Assembly: GCA_030916565.1 (NCBI GenBank) | Contig: JAUPWL010000003.1 | Span: 1 to 46,720, forward strand | Length of the DNA stretch: 46,720 bases | From: Patescibacteria group bacterium | GTDB taxonomy: Bacteria > Patescibacteriota > Saccharimonadia > Saccharimonadales > Saccharimonadaceae | Reading direction: 5' to 3' | Shown: positions 16,751 to 25,473 of the stretch, in pieces | Numbering within the stretch: the stretch's first letter is position 1 | How the letters are laid out: every line of letters begins with the position of its first letter | Notes under the pieces: generated by a model | Seen by the model: the letters and a program-made list of their open reading frames with translations, nothing else | What the model was told of the DNA's origin: nothing | The model's database searches: none | Position numbers and translations under genes: made by a program

Positions 16751-17836
16751 ATGGGGGAAATAATAGGGCAGTATTTGCAACGACCGACAGATATCGGCCT
16801 GTATTCAGTGGGGTCAGACATCATCCACCAACCATATGGCCCCGAATACGTCCGAGGCGGCCTGTACGAACTGCGGAACAACACCCTCCGTTTGCGCGCG
16901 TCGAAATACCCCAACGATGTCGAAGCCGTCAAAAGCATCGACAATAATTTTCTCGTATATGACCATACAATGGCGACGCGCAAACTGAACCACCAGCTGC
17001 GCGAACCAATTGGCAAAGACATCCTAGAATGGATGGCATATGCACCTAGTCGCGATATCGAACTGTTTTGTCGCTGGAGTCTCATACGCACCCACCACCT
17101 GACCCAAGCCCTCAATCGGGACCTACCAAGTTTTATTGACACCACACTCAACAAGGCATCTGATTTAGTCGACTCAGGTATGTTTCCTCCGTTCGCTGTG
17201 CCAGTCATCGAATCCGCAACGAAACGCTTCTATATCCAGGGTATGGATACATTTTACAGAGGTGGTTTAAACGCGGTGGGATTCTGCGGGGACGATACTA
17301 TTGCGATGGCCAACCGGTACATCAGCCCAAAATATATGCATTTCGCATCCGGCGGCATGAAAAAAACGATGTTTCACGAATACCTTCATGGGGCAGGTAA
17401 AGACCGTGGATTTTTCTGGGGTATAAAAACAGCGCTCCCGGTCGCACGTATTCTTGAAGAAGCATTCGTCGAGCATTCATCTGTCGTCGCATTCAGTCCA
17501 TCTATCACCAAAAAACCGTTCGTGGTCCATCCCGAAAAACGACGTGGCAGTTGGACCCGCAACAGTACCTATCGGCCAGAACGTACATTCATGGCAAAAC
17601 TGATTGAACATACAGATATCAGATTAGAGCAACTAAGCGAAGCGTATTTCCGTCCACGCGGCGACGATCGAGGGGAGTGGTTGCGCGAGGACATCGAACG
17701 CAAAATAGGTCGGTTTTTTGGATCAAGACACGAGTTTTTTCGGTTCATAGATGAATACGAGATAACGTCGCGGGACAATCGGCCGGACCTTGTCCATGGT
17801 ACAATTCGCACCCTCACGCGCCCTTCCACCACATAA
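16751..17836 (+). CDS. Putative zinc metalloprotease (HExxH protein)
   Basis: 361-aa soluble protein with a classical zincin motif HEYLH at residues 209-213 (FHEYLHGAG) and, about 28 residues on, EEAFVEH (236-242), which could supply the third zinc ligand as in gluzincins. No signal peptide or membrane helix, so probably cytoplasmic. I do not recognise the exact family. It is followed on the same strand by a glutaredoxin and two PafA/Dop-like genes, each with its own promoter-like sequence, so they are neighbours rather than a clear operon. It is expressed from a near-leaderless promoter. Confidence 0.65.
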   Translation: MGEIIGQYLQRPTDIGLYSVGSDIIHQPYGPEYVRGGLYELRNNTLRLRASKYPNDVEAVKSIDNNFLVYDHTMATRKLNHQLREPIGKDILEWMAYAPSRDIELFCRWSLIRTHHLTQALNRDLPSFIDTTLNKASDLVDSGMFPPFAVPVIESATKRFYIQGMDTFYRGGLNAVGFCGDDTIAMANRYISPKYMHFASGGMKKTMFHEYLHGAGKDRGFFWGIKTALPVARILEEAFVEHSSVVAFSPSITKKPFVVHPEKRRGSWTRNSTYRPERTFMAKLIEHTDIRLEQLSEAYFRPRGDDRGEWLREDIERKIGRFFGSRHEFFRFIDEYEITSRDNRPDLVHGTIRTLTRPSTT

Positions 17837-17888
17837 ATCTTATGCTATAATACCTTCATTCACTATTGTGTTGGTTGGGATAATTTGA

Positions 17889-17903
17889 TATACTAAGTAT
17901 AGT
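17889..17903 (+). promoter_or_regulatory. -10 elements of the glutaredoxin gene
   Basis: TATACT (17889-17894) with TTGTGT 17 nt upstream (17866-17871), or alternatively TATAGT (17898-17903). A GGGG Shine-Dalgarno precedes the ATG. Confidence 0.4.
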
Positions 17904-17921
17904 AAAAAAGGGGATAATATT

Positions 17922-18197
17922 ATGAGCGACAGTACTCCGCAGGTCACGATCTACAGCACCAGCTGGTGTGCGTTTTGTCACACAGAGGCGCAGTGGCTCG
18001 ATCACCTAGGTGTCCCGTACATCAAAAAAGACATCGAAGAAGACAAAGCAGCCTACGAAGAATTGATGAGCAAAAACGGCGGATCATATTCAGGCGTCCC
18101 TGTCACTGATGTTGCCGGTACGCTAATCTTGGGATTTGATCGACCAAAACTCCTCGATGCAATCAACGCCAACAACCTCAAACCATCAGCAGTATAA
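17922..18197 (+). CDS. Glutaredoxin-like thiol-disulfide oxidoreductase
   Basis: 91-aa thioredoxin-fold protein with active site WCAFC (Cys16, Cys19), cis-proline segment SGVPVTDV and C-terminal GFDRPKLLDAI. Similar in size to NrdH/glutaredoxin-3 proteins, which reduce disulfides in enzymes such as ribonucleotide reductase. GGGG precedes the ATG by about 7 nt. Followed by a strong terminator. Confidence 0.85.
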   Translation: MSDSTPQVTIYSTSWCAFCHTEAQWLDHLGVPYIKKDIEEDKAAYEELMSKNGGSYSGVPVTDVAGTLILGFDRPKLLDAINANNLKPSAV

Positions 18198-18211
18198 TCT
18201 CTGACAGTAGT

Positions 18212-18238
18212 AAAAACGTCCGATTTACGGACGTTTTT
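18212..18238 (+). terminator. Terminator after the glutaredoxin gene
   Basis: AAAAACGTCCG (18212-18222) and CGGACGTTTTT (18228-18238), loop ATTTA, with a T tract. Confidence 0.88.
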
Positions 18239-18260
18239 TATATTCTGCGCATGATTCAGT

Positions 18261-18266
18261 TATAAT
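18261..18266 (+). promoter_or_regulatory. -10 box of the first PafA/Dop-like gene
   Basis: TATAAT ending 9 nt before the ATG at 18276; no Shine-Dalgarno, no clear -35. Confidence 0.5.
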
Positions 18267-18275
18267 CATCAACCA

Positions 18276-19721
18276 ATGGAAAACGGAGAGTTAGGGTACA
18301 CAGTTGAAGATTATCATGACGGAATACCGCCACGTGCATTCGGTACCGAAACCGAATATACCGACAATAGCGACATTGAACGATTCATCGATGATTACAT
18401 CCATGGTGGCAAAAGCCGAAGACTCGGCTACTTTGTCAATCCGCGCTATATGGTGACTGCAGGTCGGAGTGAAGCCACAAGCGTCATCACCTCTAATGGC
18501 GGCGAAATGTACCTCGACTCAGCGACGTTAGAATATGCCACACCAGAATGCCGAACACCCACAGAAACAACACTCCATGAACGCATAGGCGAATTGATCG
18601 TCAATGACACCGTTCAACAAATCGGACGATGGCGCGATGTCCCCACACCAAAGGTATACAAGCGCGGCGGCTATATAACAGTATGGGGCGATTCGCGTGG
18701 CGCACCATTGCTCCGCGAAACAAGTATTGGTCACCACGAAAATTACAGTAGCAGAAGCAACCTCATGCAGATGGGACAATATGATTTAGAGAGGGACCCT
18801 GCTTTTCGCTTTATGAATACGTTCTTGGTTCTCCGCAAACTCATCGACGGGGCCGGAATGGTCGCAGAAGATCATTTTTCTATCACGCAAAAACCCCGAG
18901 CCATCAATTACTGTGCTCTCGAAAGTAGCACGATGCATGGTAAGAAAAAGCCGTTCCAGCAAAAAGAAGACCGCCTAGAAATCAGGACAGGCGAGGGGAA
19001 CAAGTCAGATTGGGCGAATACTTTCAAAATAGGCCTCACATCACTGGTACTCAGACTAATGGAACACAAACAAATACCCAAAGACATGAATCTCTATGAC
19101 CCTAATGTCGCAATAGCACAGATAGCGCAAAATCCATTGTCAGCAGTGACTCTTGCGTCTGGCGAACGTATGCGGGGCATCGATGTCCTCAGTAACATCG
19201 TCGAATCGGCCTATGATCTGGCCAAAAACTATGACGAAATGCCAGAATACGAAAAGCAAGCCTATGCGGATTTTGTAGAATTTTACGATGATATCCATAA
19301 AATTAATCTCAGGCAACATGACGTATCGTCGCTTTCTGATCGCATCGACTGGGCAGCTCGATATGCGTTTTTGGTGCGCACAAAAGAATATAATGGACTA
19401 TTTACGACCGATAATCTCAAACTAGTACAATACGATCTGCTGTGGGATCAAATCGGCGATCATGACATTGCTCGCAAATGGTTTTCAAAATTCGGCCATA
19501 CGGCGCTGACTGCCACCATCGCACTGCCACCACCAACGCGCGCACAGGCACGAGTCGAACTGATACGCGATCTCGATGCGCAACATAAATTCAAGTACGC
19601 ATCATGGGGATCGGTCAATGCATCTGACGGTACAATTTATGATTTGCGCCACCCACTGCTGCCCGTATATCAAGCACGACCCGAAGCCCCGATAGCACCC
19701 AATAACCGAGATTGGATGTAA
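18276..19721 (+). CDS. PafA/Dop family protein (Pup ligase/deamidase-like), paralogue 1
   Basis: 481-aa carboxylate-amine ligase of the Pup ligase (PafA)/deamidase (Dop) family, which attaches or removes the ubiquitin-like tag Pup. Aligning by eye with mycobacterial PafA: GTETEY (residues 23-28; GIETEFG in PafA), GGEMYLDSATLEYATPEC with the catalytic-Asp position at 81, HHENY (153-157; CHENY), IDGAGMV, RTGEGNKSDW (237-246; VGDSNMSE), FKIGLTSLVLRLMEH, IDWAARYAFL, QYDLLWDQI and PPPTRAQARVEL. The ATP- and metal-binding core looks intact. The stretch between GTETE and the catalytic Asp is short, closer to PafA than to Dop. Neither Pup nor proteasome genes occur in the window. Confidence 0.82.
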   Translation: MENGELGYTVEDYHDGIPPRAFGTETEYTDNSDIERFIDDYIHGGKSRRLGYFVNPRYMVTAGRSEATSVITSNGGEMYLDSATLEYATPECRTPTETTLHERIGELIVNDTVQQIGRWRDVPTPKVYKRGGYITVWGDSRGAPLLRETSIGHHENYSSRSNLMQMGQYDLERDPAFRFMNTFLVLRKLIDGAGMVAEDHFSITQKPRAINYCALESSTMHGKKKPFQQKEDRLEIRTGEGNKSDWANTFKIGLTSLVLRLMEHKQIPKDMNLYDPNVAIAQIAQNPLSAVTLASGERMRGIDVLSNIVESAYDLAKNYDEMPEYEKQAYADFVEFYDDIHKINLRQHDVSSLSDRIDWAARYAFLVRTKEYNGLFTTDNLKLVQYDLLWDQIGDHDIARKWFSKFGHTALTATIALPPPTRAQARVELIRDLDAQHKFKYASWGSVNASDGTIYDLRHPLLPVYQARPEAPIAPNNRDWM

Positions 19722-19748
19722 AGACTACCACCTCTGTAATAATTGCTG

Positions 19749-19754
19749 TATAAT
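19749..19754 (+). promoter_or_regulatory. -10 box of the second PafA/Dop-like gene
   Basis: TATAAT ending 8 nt before the ATG at 19763; no Shine-Dalgarno. Confidence 0.5.
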
Positions 19755-19762
19755 CTCGAGCA

Positions 19763-21235
19763 ATGAGTAGCGTTGAGAGATACAAGGCCGTTGATTATCA
19801 GACCGGCACACCGCCACGCGCGTTTGGTAGCGAAACAGAATTTACTGACAACAGTAACTTCGTTGAACTGTATCTTGCCTATCTCGACAGCTACCATCTC
19901 ATACCAGAACCGACAAACCTCATGAATGTTATTGAAGATTCATATGTCGTGTCATTCAATAATTACGCGAACCCCTATGACGTCACGACAATCAACGGCG
20001 GACGACTGTATCTCGATAGTGAAACGTTAGAATTCGCCACACCCGAATGTAGCTCACCCAAAGAACTTGTCCTCCACGAACGTGTCGGTGAACGCATCAC
20101 GTATGAAACTTTGGCGCGCGCCGCACTACGCCTCAACGAACCAAATTTGAACGTCTTTAAACGCAGTGGCTATGCCAATGTTTATAGCGGTAACAAGATT
20201 CTCATATCTGAGGACAGCGTCGGAAACCACGAAAACTATACGAGTCTGAATGAATTTAGCGCTCTGAATTTTCAAACGTACGCACAGATAATGAAAACGT
20301 ACGAGGACAACAAAAACGCTCAACATTTTGCTGATTTTTTGGCGCTCCGCAAACTGATTGATGGCGTCGGCATGGTCGACAAGGCAGGCTATTCGATTAC
20401 ACAACGCCCTCGTGCCGTTAACTACCGTGATTTCAGTAATATGACTCGTCACGGCAGCAAACGACCATTTTTCCAACACGGCGACCGTATGGAAGTTCGC
20501 TCTGGCGAAGGTAACAAATCGGACTGGGCGACCGAATTCAAATTTGGTCTGACATCACTCGTCCTGCGCCTGATCGAACATGACAAATTTCCTGCAGAAC
20601 TGGCGCTCATGGACCCCACAGGTGACGTCATTACACTCTCACGCAATCCACATGGCAAAGTCATGATGGAATCAGGCAAATTACGCCCTGGCGCAGATGT
20701 ATTAAAAGACATCGTCAACGCCGCCGTCGATCTGGGTCTATCATATCCAGAGTTTCCCAAATACGAACAAAAAGCCGCGGCGGATTTCTATAAATTCTAT
20801 GATGATTTGCAACGCGTCAACCTGCGCGAACATGACGTCACAGCGCTTGCCGACCGTATTGATTGGGCCGCACGCTATGCCTATCTCGTTGCACGCGGTG
20901 CAACCTACGAAACAGCCACATCGACAAACCTCGATGCCGTTCGTGATGATTTGAAATGGGACCAAATAGGCGAACGTGACGTTGCCCGTCGTTATTTCAG
21001 CAAATTCGGCCACACGGCACTGAACGTTTCTATCCTCGGACCCCCACAAACCCGCGCCGCAGCACGTATTCGCACGGCCAAACAACTTGCCGCCAAACAT
21101 AACATCCACGAAATCGACTGGTCGAATATCATATCACGCGATAACATCATCTATTCATTCAACAATCCACTCGATCCGAATGGCGTGACTACCATCGACG
21201 TTCGCACCGTTGGACATCCCAGCGACGAAGAATAG
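19763..21235 (+). CDS. PafA/Dop family protein, paralogue 2
   Basis: 490-aa tandem paralogue of the preceding gene with the same motifs: GSETEF (22-27), GGRLYLDSETLEFATPEC with Asp85, NHENY (155-159), LIDGVGMVDKAGYSITQRPRAVNY, RSGEGNKSDW, FKFGLTSLVLRLIEH, IDWAARYAYLV, DDLKWDQIGERD and PPQTRAAARI. The two differ most in the N-terminal insert after GxETE and in the middle, as expected for a ligase/deamidase pair or two ligases with different partners. Own TATAAT, so independently expressed. Ends 9 nt from the purF stop (convergent). Confidence 0.82.
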   Translation: MSSVERYKAVDYQTGTPPRAFGSETEFTDNSNFVELYLAYLDSYHLIPEPTNLMNVIEDSYVVSFNNYANPYDVTTINGGRLYLDSETLEFATPECSSPKELVLHERVGERITYETLARAALRLNEPNLNVFKRSGYANVYSGNKILISEDSVGNHENYTSLNEFSALNFQTYAQIMKTYEDNKNAQHFADFLALRKLIDGVGMVDKAGYSITQRPRAVNYRDFSNMTRHGSKRPFFQHGDRMEVRSGEGNKSDWATEFKFGLTSLVLRLIEHDKFPAELALMDPTGDVITLSRNPHGKVMMESGKLRPGADVLKDIVNAAVDLGLSYPEFPKYEQKAAADFYKFYDDLQRVNLREHDVTALADRIDWAARYAYLVARGATYETATSTNLDAVRDDLKWDQIGERDVARRYFSKFGHTALNVSILGPPQTRAAARIRTAKQLAAKHNIHEIDWSNIISRDNIIYSFNNPLDPNGVTTIDVRTVGHPSDEE

Positions 21236-21244
21236 GAATAGCTA

Positions 21245-22678
21245 TCAACTGCGTGTCGGATACTCGCCGGTCACGCATGCCATACAGAGCCCACCGACGG
21301 TCGGGCTAATCGCGCGGCGCAAATTATCTGGCGATATGAACCCTAATGAATCAACATCAAGATAGGCTAGCATTTCCTCGTTGGTCATACGATTGGCAAT
21401 GAGTTCTTTCGGATTGCCAGTATCGATGCCATAGACGCAAGGGAACCGGTGTTTAGGGAACCCAGCCCGCATGTGTACTGTCGTGGCGCCCGCCTGACGG
21501 AGCATCTGAACGATCACGCGGCTATTGGTGCCGCGGACGATCGAGTCATCAACGACAACCACACTTTTGCCCGCAACAAGGTCAGGATTGACACGGAATT
21601 TTAACCACGCAGCATCGATTCGCGCTTCTTGGTTTTCCTGGATAAACGTTCGTCCGACATAGGCGTTTTTGTGAATTGCACGTCGATAGGGGATACCGAG
21701 CGTTTCGGCATATGCAACGGCGCTATCAGACCCAGAATCGGGAACACCAATGACCATATCAGCACTAAAACCATCAGATTCTTGGTCGGCCAAAAACCGT
21801 CCAATATCAAATCGTACATTCTGCACATTGCGTCCCGCTATCGTCGAATCAGGTCGTGCAAAGTAGGCTGACTCCATCGCGCAGAGTGCCATTTTGCCAA
21901 TAGGGATCGGATCACGATAGATCTGATCATATTCAATTGGTTTTCCAGGGGCGATGGTAATCATCATACCCGGTGGCACCTCCACAGCCTGTCCGGCACG
22001 GATACCGAGGCTCGGAATGTGGAGTGCGCTGTCTTCGGATGAAAAATAGAAATACTCGTCATTCGTTGCCTGGACGAGTGGTCGAATACCCCATGGATCA
22101 CGCGCCGCAATCAGGCGATCGCCATCCGATGCAATCAGGCTATAACCGCCAGTCAGGCCACCAAGTACTGCCAGCAGGGCAGCCTTGAAATCTTCGCCCG
22201 TCTCTCCCATGCGTTGATCGATTGCATCCACAAGGTTCTCGACATCGCTTTTTCCGTCGCCTTCCATTTCTTGCATATGACCATTCGTCGCAATCATATA
22301 ATCGAATCGTTTGCTCCCGTGCGGATGAGCACGACGAGCCTTTTCGGCGGCGTCACCACTTTTACCAGCGGTGCTATAACGCGTATGTGCGAGAGCCAAT
22401 GAACCGGCAGGGAATCCGCTCAAGTACGCTCCATTTGCAAATACGCTCGTAATTAACCCTTTATCTTTTTGGGTGTGAAATTTATACCGAGTTCGGCGAC
22501 TATATACCGTAATACCAGCTGCATCTTCACCACGATGCTGCAGCCCAGAAAGCCCACGATAAGCTTTGTCGGCCATTGTCGGATCAGGCTCGCCATCGAG
22601 ACGTATGACCGCAAAAACCCCGCACTCCTCACGTGGGGCATCGTCGTTCTCGAACCCGTTCGGACGCTCGGCAGACAT
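21245..22678 (-). CDS. purF: Amidophosphoribosyltransferase
   Basis: 477-aa first committed enzyme of de novo purine synthesis (PRPP + Gln to phosphoribosylamine). N-terminal Ntn-hydrolase domain with catalytic Cys19 after an 18-residue propeptide (REECGVFAV), SGLQHRGEDAAGI, HTRYSTAG; C-terminal PRTase domain with VVVVDDSIVRGTNSR. All four Cys that bind [4Fe-4S] in the Bacillus enzyme appear conserved: MALCAMESAYF, HRFPCVYGID and LCMACVTGEYPT. No other purine genes in the window; a lone purF in a reduced genome may serve another role. Minus-strand TATGCT (22696-22691) ends 12 nt before the ATG. Confidence 0.95.
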   Translation of the reverse strand: MSAERPNGFENDDAPREECGVFAVIRLDGEPDPTMADKAYRGLSGLQHRGEDAAGITVYSRRTRYKFHTQKDKGLITSVFANGAYLSGFPAGSLALAHTRYSTAGKSGDAAEKARRAHPHGSKRFDYMIATNGHMQEMEGDGKSDVENLVDAIDQRMGETGEDFKAALLAVLGGLTGGYSLIASDGDRLIAARDPWGIRPLVQATNDEYFYFSSEDSALHIPSLGIRAGQAVEVPPGMMITIAPGKPIEYDQIYRDPIPIGKMALCAMESAYFARPDSTIAGRNVQNVRFDIGRFLADQESDGFSADMVIGVPDSGSDSAVAYAETLGIPYRRAIHKNAYVGRTFIQENQEARIDAAWLKFRVNPDLVAGKSVVVVDDSIVRGTNSRVIVQMLRQAGATTVHMRAGFPKHRFPCVYGIDTGNPKELIANRMTNEEMLAYLDVDSLGFISPDNLRRAISPTVGGLCMACVTGEYPTRS

Positions 22679-22707
22679 TTATATTCATCTTAGCATAAGA
22701 ACAAAAT

Positions 22708-22736
22708 GTGGACAAAAATAGTTAAGTGTGATATAA
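22708..22736 (+). promoter_or_regulatory. Promoter of the 94-aa membrane protein gene
   Basis: TGGACA (22708-22713), 17-nt spacer, TATAAT (22731-22736). Confidence 0.6.
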
Positions 22737-22770
22737 TATATAAAGTTCGTCTCCTCACAGAAAGCAGACA

Positions 22771-23055
22771 ATGGAACCTTCCAACTATGTTTACCAAGTA
22801 CCAGGTGATGCCTTGTTCAGAATCATGCAGACAATCGGATTCCTCGGTATCTTCGTCCTCTGCGTCATGGCATTCTGCCTGACTATCGCGTACTGGTCAT
22901 TCCGTATTACCGCACGCGCTATTACCCCCAGGTACCGCTCGGGCAACGAGATCCTGTTCATCAACGAAGACATCAGCCACGGTTTTAGCCTCGATGACTA
23001 TCACGTCGACGAAGGCATCACCGAACTGGAAAAACTGGCAAACAAAGGACGATAG
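22771..23055 (+). CDS. Small single-pass membrane protein
   Basis: 94-aa protein with one long hydrophobic helix (about residues 19-46, MQTIGFLGIFVLCVMAFCLT onward) and an acidic C-terminal tail (DISHGFSLDDYHVDEGITELEKL) likely on the cytoplasmic side. No family recognised. Promoter, start and a following terminator support it as a single-gene unit. Confidence 0.65.
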   Translation: MEPSNYVYQVPGDALFRIMQTIGFLGIFVLCVMAFCLTIAYWSFRITARAITPRYRSGNEILFINEDISHGFSLDDYHVDEGITELEKLANKGR

Positions 23056-23060
23056 TCCTC

Positions 23061-23100
23061 ACCCCCGCACGTATCCCATTGGGACAACGGCGGGGGTTTA
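23061..23100 (+). terminator. Terminator after the 94-aa gene
   Basis: ACCCCCGC pairs with GCGGGGGT, enclosing TCCCATTGGGA, followed by TTTAG. The -10 of the next gene starts directly after. Confidence 0.65.
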
Positions 23101-23114
23101 GTATACTGGTAGTA

Positions 23115-23954
23115 ATGACAAAGCATACGGTTACATTACCGAGTGGCGACCAGGTTGCCTACTGGACCCATAACGACACCAAGAAAAAAACGTTGGTGCT
23201 CGTGCATGGGTTTACTGGGTCACACGAAGGATTCCGCTATCTTGTCCCGCTGTTATCTGACTACCGGCTGGTTATCCCTGATCTGCCAGGGTTTGGCGTC
23301 AGTCCGCTGCCGCACGAACAACTCACACTCCAGCATCTCGGTGGCCTGCTCTGTGATCTTATTCAGGCGCTGGGGCTCAAACAACCGCACCTGCTAGGGC
23401 ATTCGATGGGATCGCTCGTTGTAGCCGAAGCACTGCGCCACAATCCTAAAATCGCACATGAAAAACTGATTCTCATAAGTCCCGTTCCATCACCCATTGG
23501 TATCGCAGATATGCGACGAGCGGGTGCAATGATTAGTCAGCTTTACTACAGCGCGAGTCATCGGTTGCCGGTTGTCGGACCCAAAATTGCGACCAGCAAA
23601 AAAATCACTCAGCTCAGCACAAACATGATCATGACAGCCACCGGCAAACAACTACGCGATGCTATCCATCAACACCACCTGGATAATCTCGATTACATCA
23701 GTAGTATCGGCTGGTATAGCCGCCTGTATCGCCAAATTAATCGCACCGGCATCAGTCGATATCGCCAAGCGTTACGATCATTTGATATCCTGATCATCAA
23801 CGGCGAAAAAGATTCCGTCACACCGCTCAAACACCAAGAAAAAACCGCCCTGTTGGTCGGTGCAAAAATCGTCGTATTAACAGGTGTCGGACATTTGTCG
23901 CATTACGAAATGCCGAACGCCCTTGCGCTCGAGATCAAGAATTTTCTGCGATAA
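23115..23954 (+). CDS. Alpha/beta-fold hydrolase
   Basis: 279-aa hydrolase with the canonical alpha/beta features: oxyanion segment VHGFTGS (30-36), PDLPGFGVS, nucleophile elbow GHSMGS with Ser97, acid Asp in INGEKDSVTPL, and His in GVGHLSHYE. Substrate unknown; esterase, lipase or C-C hydrolase are all possible. ATG at 23115 follows a TATACT (23102-23107) by 7 nt, without Shine-Dalgarno. Its 3' end overlaps the convergent glycosyltransferase gene by 20 bp. Confidence 0.85.
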   Translation: MTKHTVTLPSGDQVAYWTHNDTKKKTLVLVHGFTGSHEGFRYLVPLLSDYRLVIPDLPGFGVSPLPHEQLTLQHLGGLLCDLIQALGLKQPHLLGHSMGSLVVAEALRHNPKIAHEKLILISPVPSPIGIADMRRAGAMISQLYYSASHRLPVVGPKIATSKKITQLSTNMIMTATGKQLRDAIHQHHLDNLDYISSIGWYSRLYRQINRTGISRYRQALRSFDILIINGEKDSVTPLKHQEKTALLVGAKIVVLTGVGHLSHYEMPNALALEIKNFLR

Positions 23955-25107
23955 CTTGTTCGTATAGTTCAACAAATTTTGGCATCACCATTCGAACGTC
24001 GTGCTGTTTCGCAATTTCCAGGCTACGTTTGCCGAATGATCGACGACGGCGCGGATGGTCTAATAATTGCATGAGTGCTTGTGCCATTGCTTCGATATCG
24101 TCAACGCGCACCAGATAGCCGTTCTGATCGTTCAGACATAATTCGCCCAGCGCGCCTGCATCGACAGCGACGACAGGTTTGCCGCTCGCCATTGCTTCGA
24201 GCATCGCCAGACACTGCAGTTCAGTAGGTGATGGCATGACATAGACGTCGCCCAGACGGTGCAGCTGTATCAAATCTTCGTCTGACACTAGTCCCGTAAA
24301 CGTCACGTTGTCGTTCAGGCGCATTGTTTCAACCAATTCGTGCAGTCCCTCAACCGCGTTACCGTGGCCGACAATCACCGCATGAAAATCATGTCCAGAC
24401 CAGTGTAATAATTCCAGCGCATGGACAAGGATATGCACGTGCTTTTCTTCATCCAAACGACCTATGTAGGTAATCAGTGGTTTATTACGTGGAATATGGA
24501 ATTTTTCGTACAGTTCATCGGCTGGTTTGCCCGGTTTGAATTTGTCCAGATTGATACCGTTACTGATTGCGACGGCGGGCGCCTCAATACGCGACAAATT
24601 GAACAGCCCTAGTGCCGATTCGGTTGGCATAACGATGCGTTTTGTACCGCGATAGAGCAGTGTGCCGTATTCACTCAGAATATAACTGACCGGACGCGAA
24701 ATAGGGGACAGAATTTTGATATTTTTGATCATGTTATCTGGCATGACGTGGTTGGTCGCGACGACAGGTATATTGCGTTTGACCGCTGCCCGCAACATGC
24801 TCAGTCCTACTGTTAACTGCGTTTGGACATGAACAATATCGGGCTGGAATTCATCCAACACGCGACGCATTTCGCGGTCGTAGGTGACAGATACACGGAG
24901 ATTTTTGCGAAACGGTAGGCCGAACGAGCGGATACGCATAATATCGTAATTTTCATCGCGTTCACTATATCCGCGTCCTGTTTGAGATGGCGCAACAACC
25001 AATACTTCATGCCCAAGTGCCGCGAGGCCCTGGGCTAGCGTTCGTCCAGCGGTGGCAACACCGCTCTTCATCGGCCAATGTTGGTCGTTAGCTATTAGCA
25101 CGCGCAT
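23935..25107 (-). CDS. GT4-family glycosyltransferase
   Basis: 390-aa GT-B fold glycosyltransferase, probably making membrane glycolipids or surface glycans. N-terminal domain starts MRVLIANDQHWPMKSGVATAGRTLAQGLAALGHEV split across the Gly-rich acceptor loop; donor domain has YIGRLDEEKH, VGHGNA, FTGLVSDEDL, and the E-x7-E region in PSPTELQCLAMLEAMASGKPVVAVDAG. The layout resembles PimB/SQDG-synthase-like enzymes. Start: ATG 25107 is preferred to TTG 25119 because a TATAAT (25125-25120) abuts the TTG, so transcripts would start past it. Confidence 0.9.
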   Translation of the reverse strand: MRVLIANDQHWPMKSGVATAGRTLAQGLAALGHEVLVVAPSQTGRGYSERDENYDIMRIRSFGLPFRKNLRVSVTYDREMRRVLDEFQPDIVHVQTQLTVGLSMLRAAVKRNIPVVATNHVMPDNMIKNIKILSPISRPVSYILSEYGTLLYRGTKRIVMPTESALGLFNLSRIEAPAVAISNGINLDKFKPGKPADELYEKFHIPRNKPLITYIGRLDEEKHVHILVHALELLHWSGHDFHAVIVGHGNAVEGLHELVETMRLNDNVTFTGLVSDEDLIQLHRLGDVYVMPSPTELQCLAMLEAMASGKPVVAVDAGALGELCLNDQNGYLVRVDDIEAMAQALMQLLDHPRRRRSFGKRSLEIAKQHDVRMVMPKFVELYEQVIAENS

Positions 25108-25182
25108 AAACTTGTTCAAATTATACCACGGTATGGCAAAAACGATGCTTATGGATAGACTTTGACTGACAGCCTATTCTGG

Positions 25183-25188
25183 TATAAT
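25183..25188 (+). promoter_or_regulatory. -10 box upstream of the two-gene unit 25198-26546
   Basis: TATAAT ending 9 nt before the ATG at 25198, with TTGACT 15 nt upstream (25162-25167). Confidence 0.5.
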
Positions 25189-25197
25189 GAATTTTAA

Positions 25198-25473
25198 ATG
25201 CCATCAATTAAACAATTATTCCTGGCGCTCGGCCTAACGATTATCACGTTTGGATCACTGCATCTGATCGTTTCGTACACGTTGATGATCGTTCGCGATT
25301 TCAACGAAGGTAACCTGTTCCGTATTTTGAATTTCCAAAAAGTATTCCCTGGTATCGACCTCGGTTGGAAAAATTTCATCATCAGTAACATCGTCGCCGT
25401 CGGTATGTATCTCGTCTGGGTCGGCGTCATTTGGTACCGCAGTCGCAAAAAATCCACCAACAAAGAATCATGA
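25198..25473 (+). CDS. Small two-pass membrane protein
   Basis: 91 aa with two hydrophobic helices (about 5-30 and 60-82) separated by a polar loop (FNEGNLFRILNFQKVFPGIDLG), ending in a basic tail RSRKKSTNKES. No family recognised. Its stop overlaps the start of the downstream glycosyltransferase (ATGA), so it may anchor or assist that enzyme. Confidence 0.65.
   Translation: MPSIKQLFLALGLTIITFGSLHLIVSYTLMIVRDFNEGNLFRILNFQKVFPGIDLGWKNFIISNIVAVGMYLVWVGVIWYRSRKKSTNKES

Noticed and set aside
25108-25119. TTG start of the glycosyltransferase at 25119
   Set aside because: The -10 box abuts it, so it would not be in the transcript.
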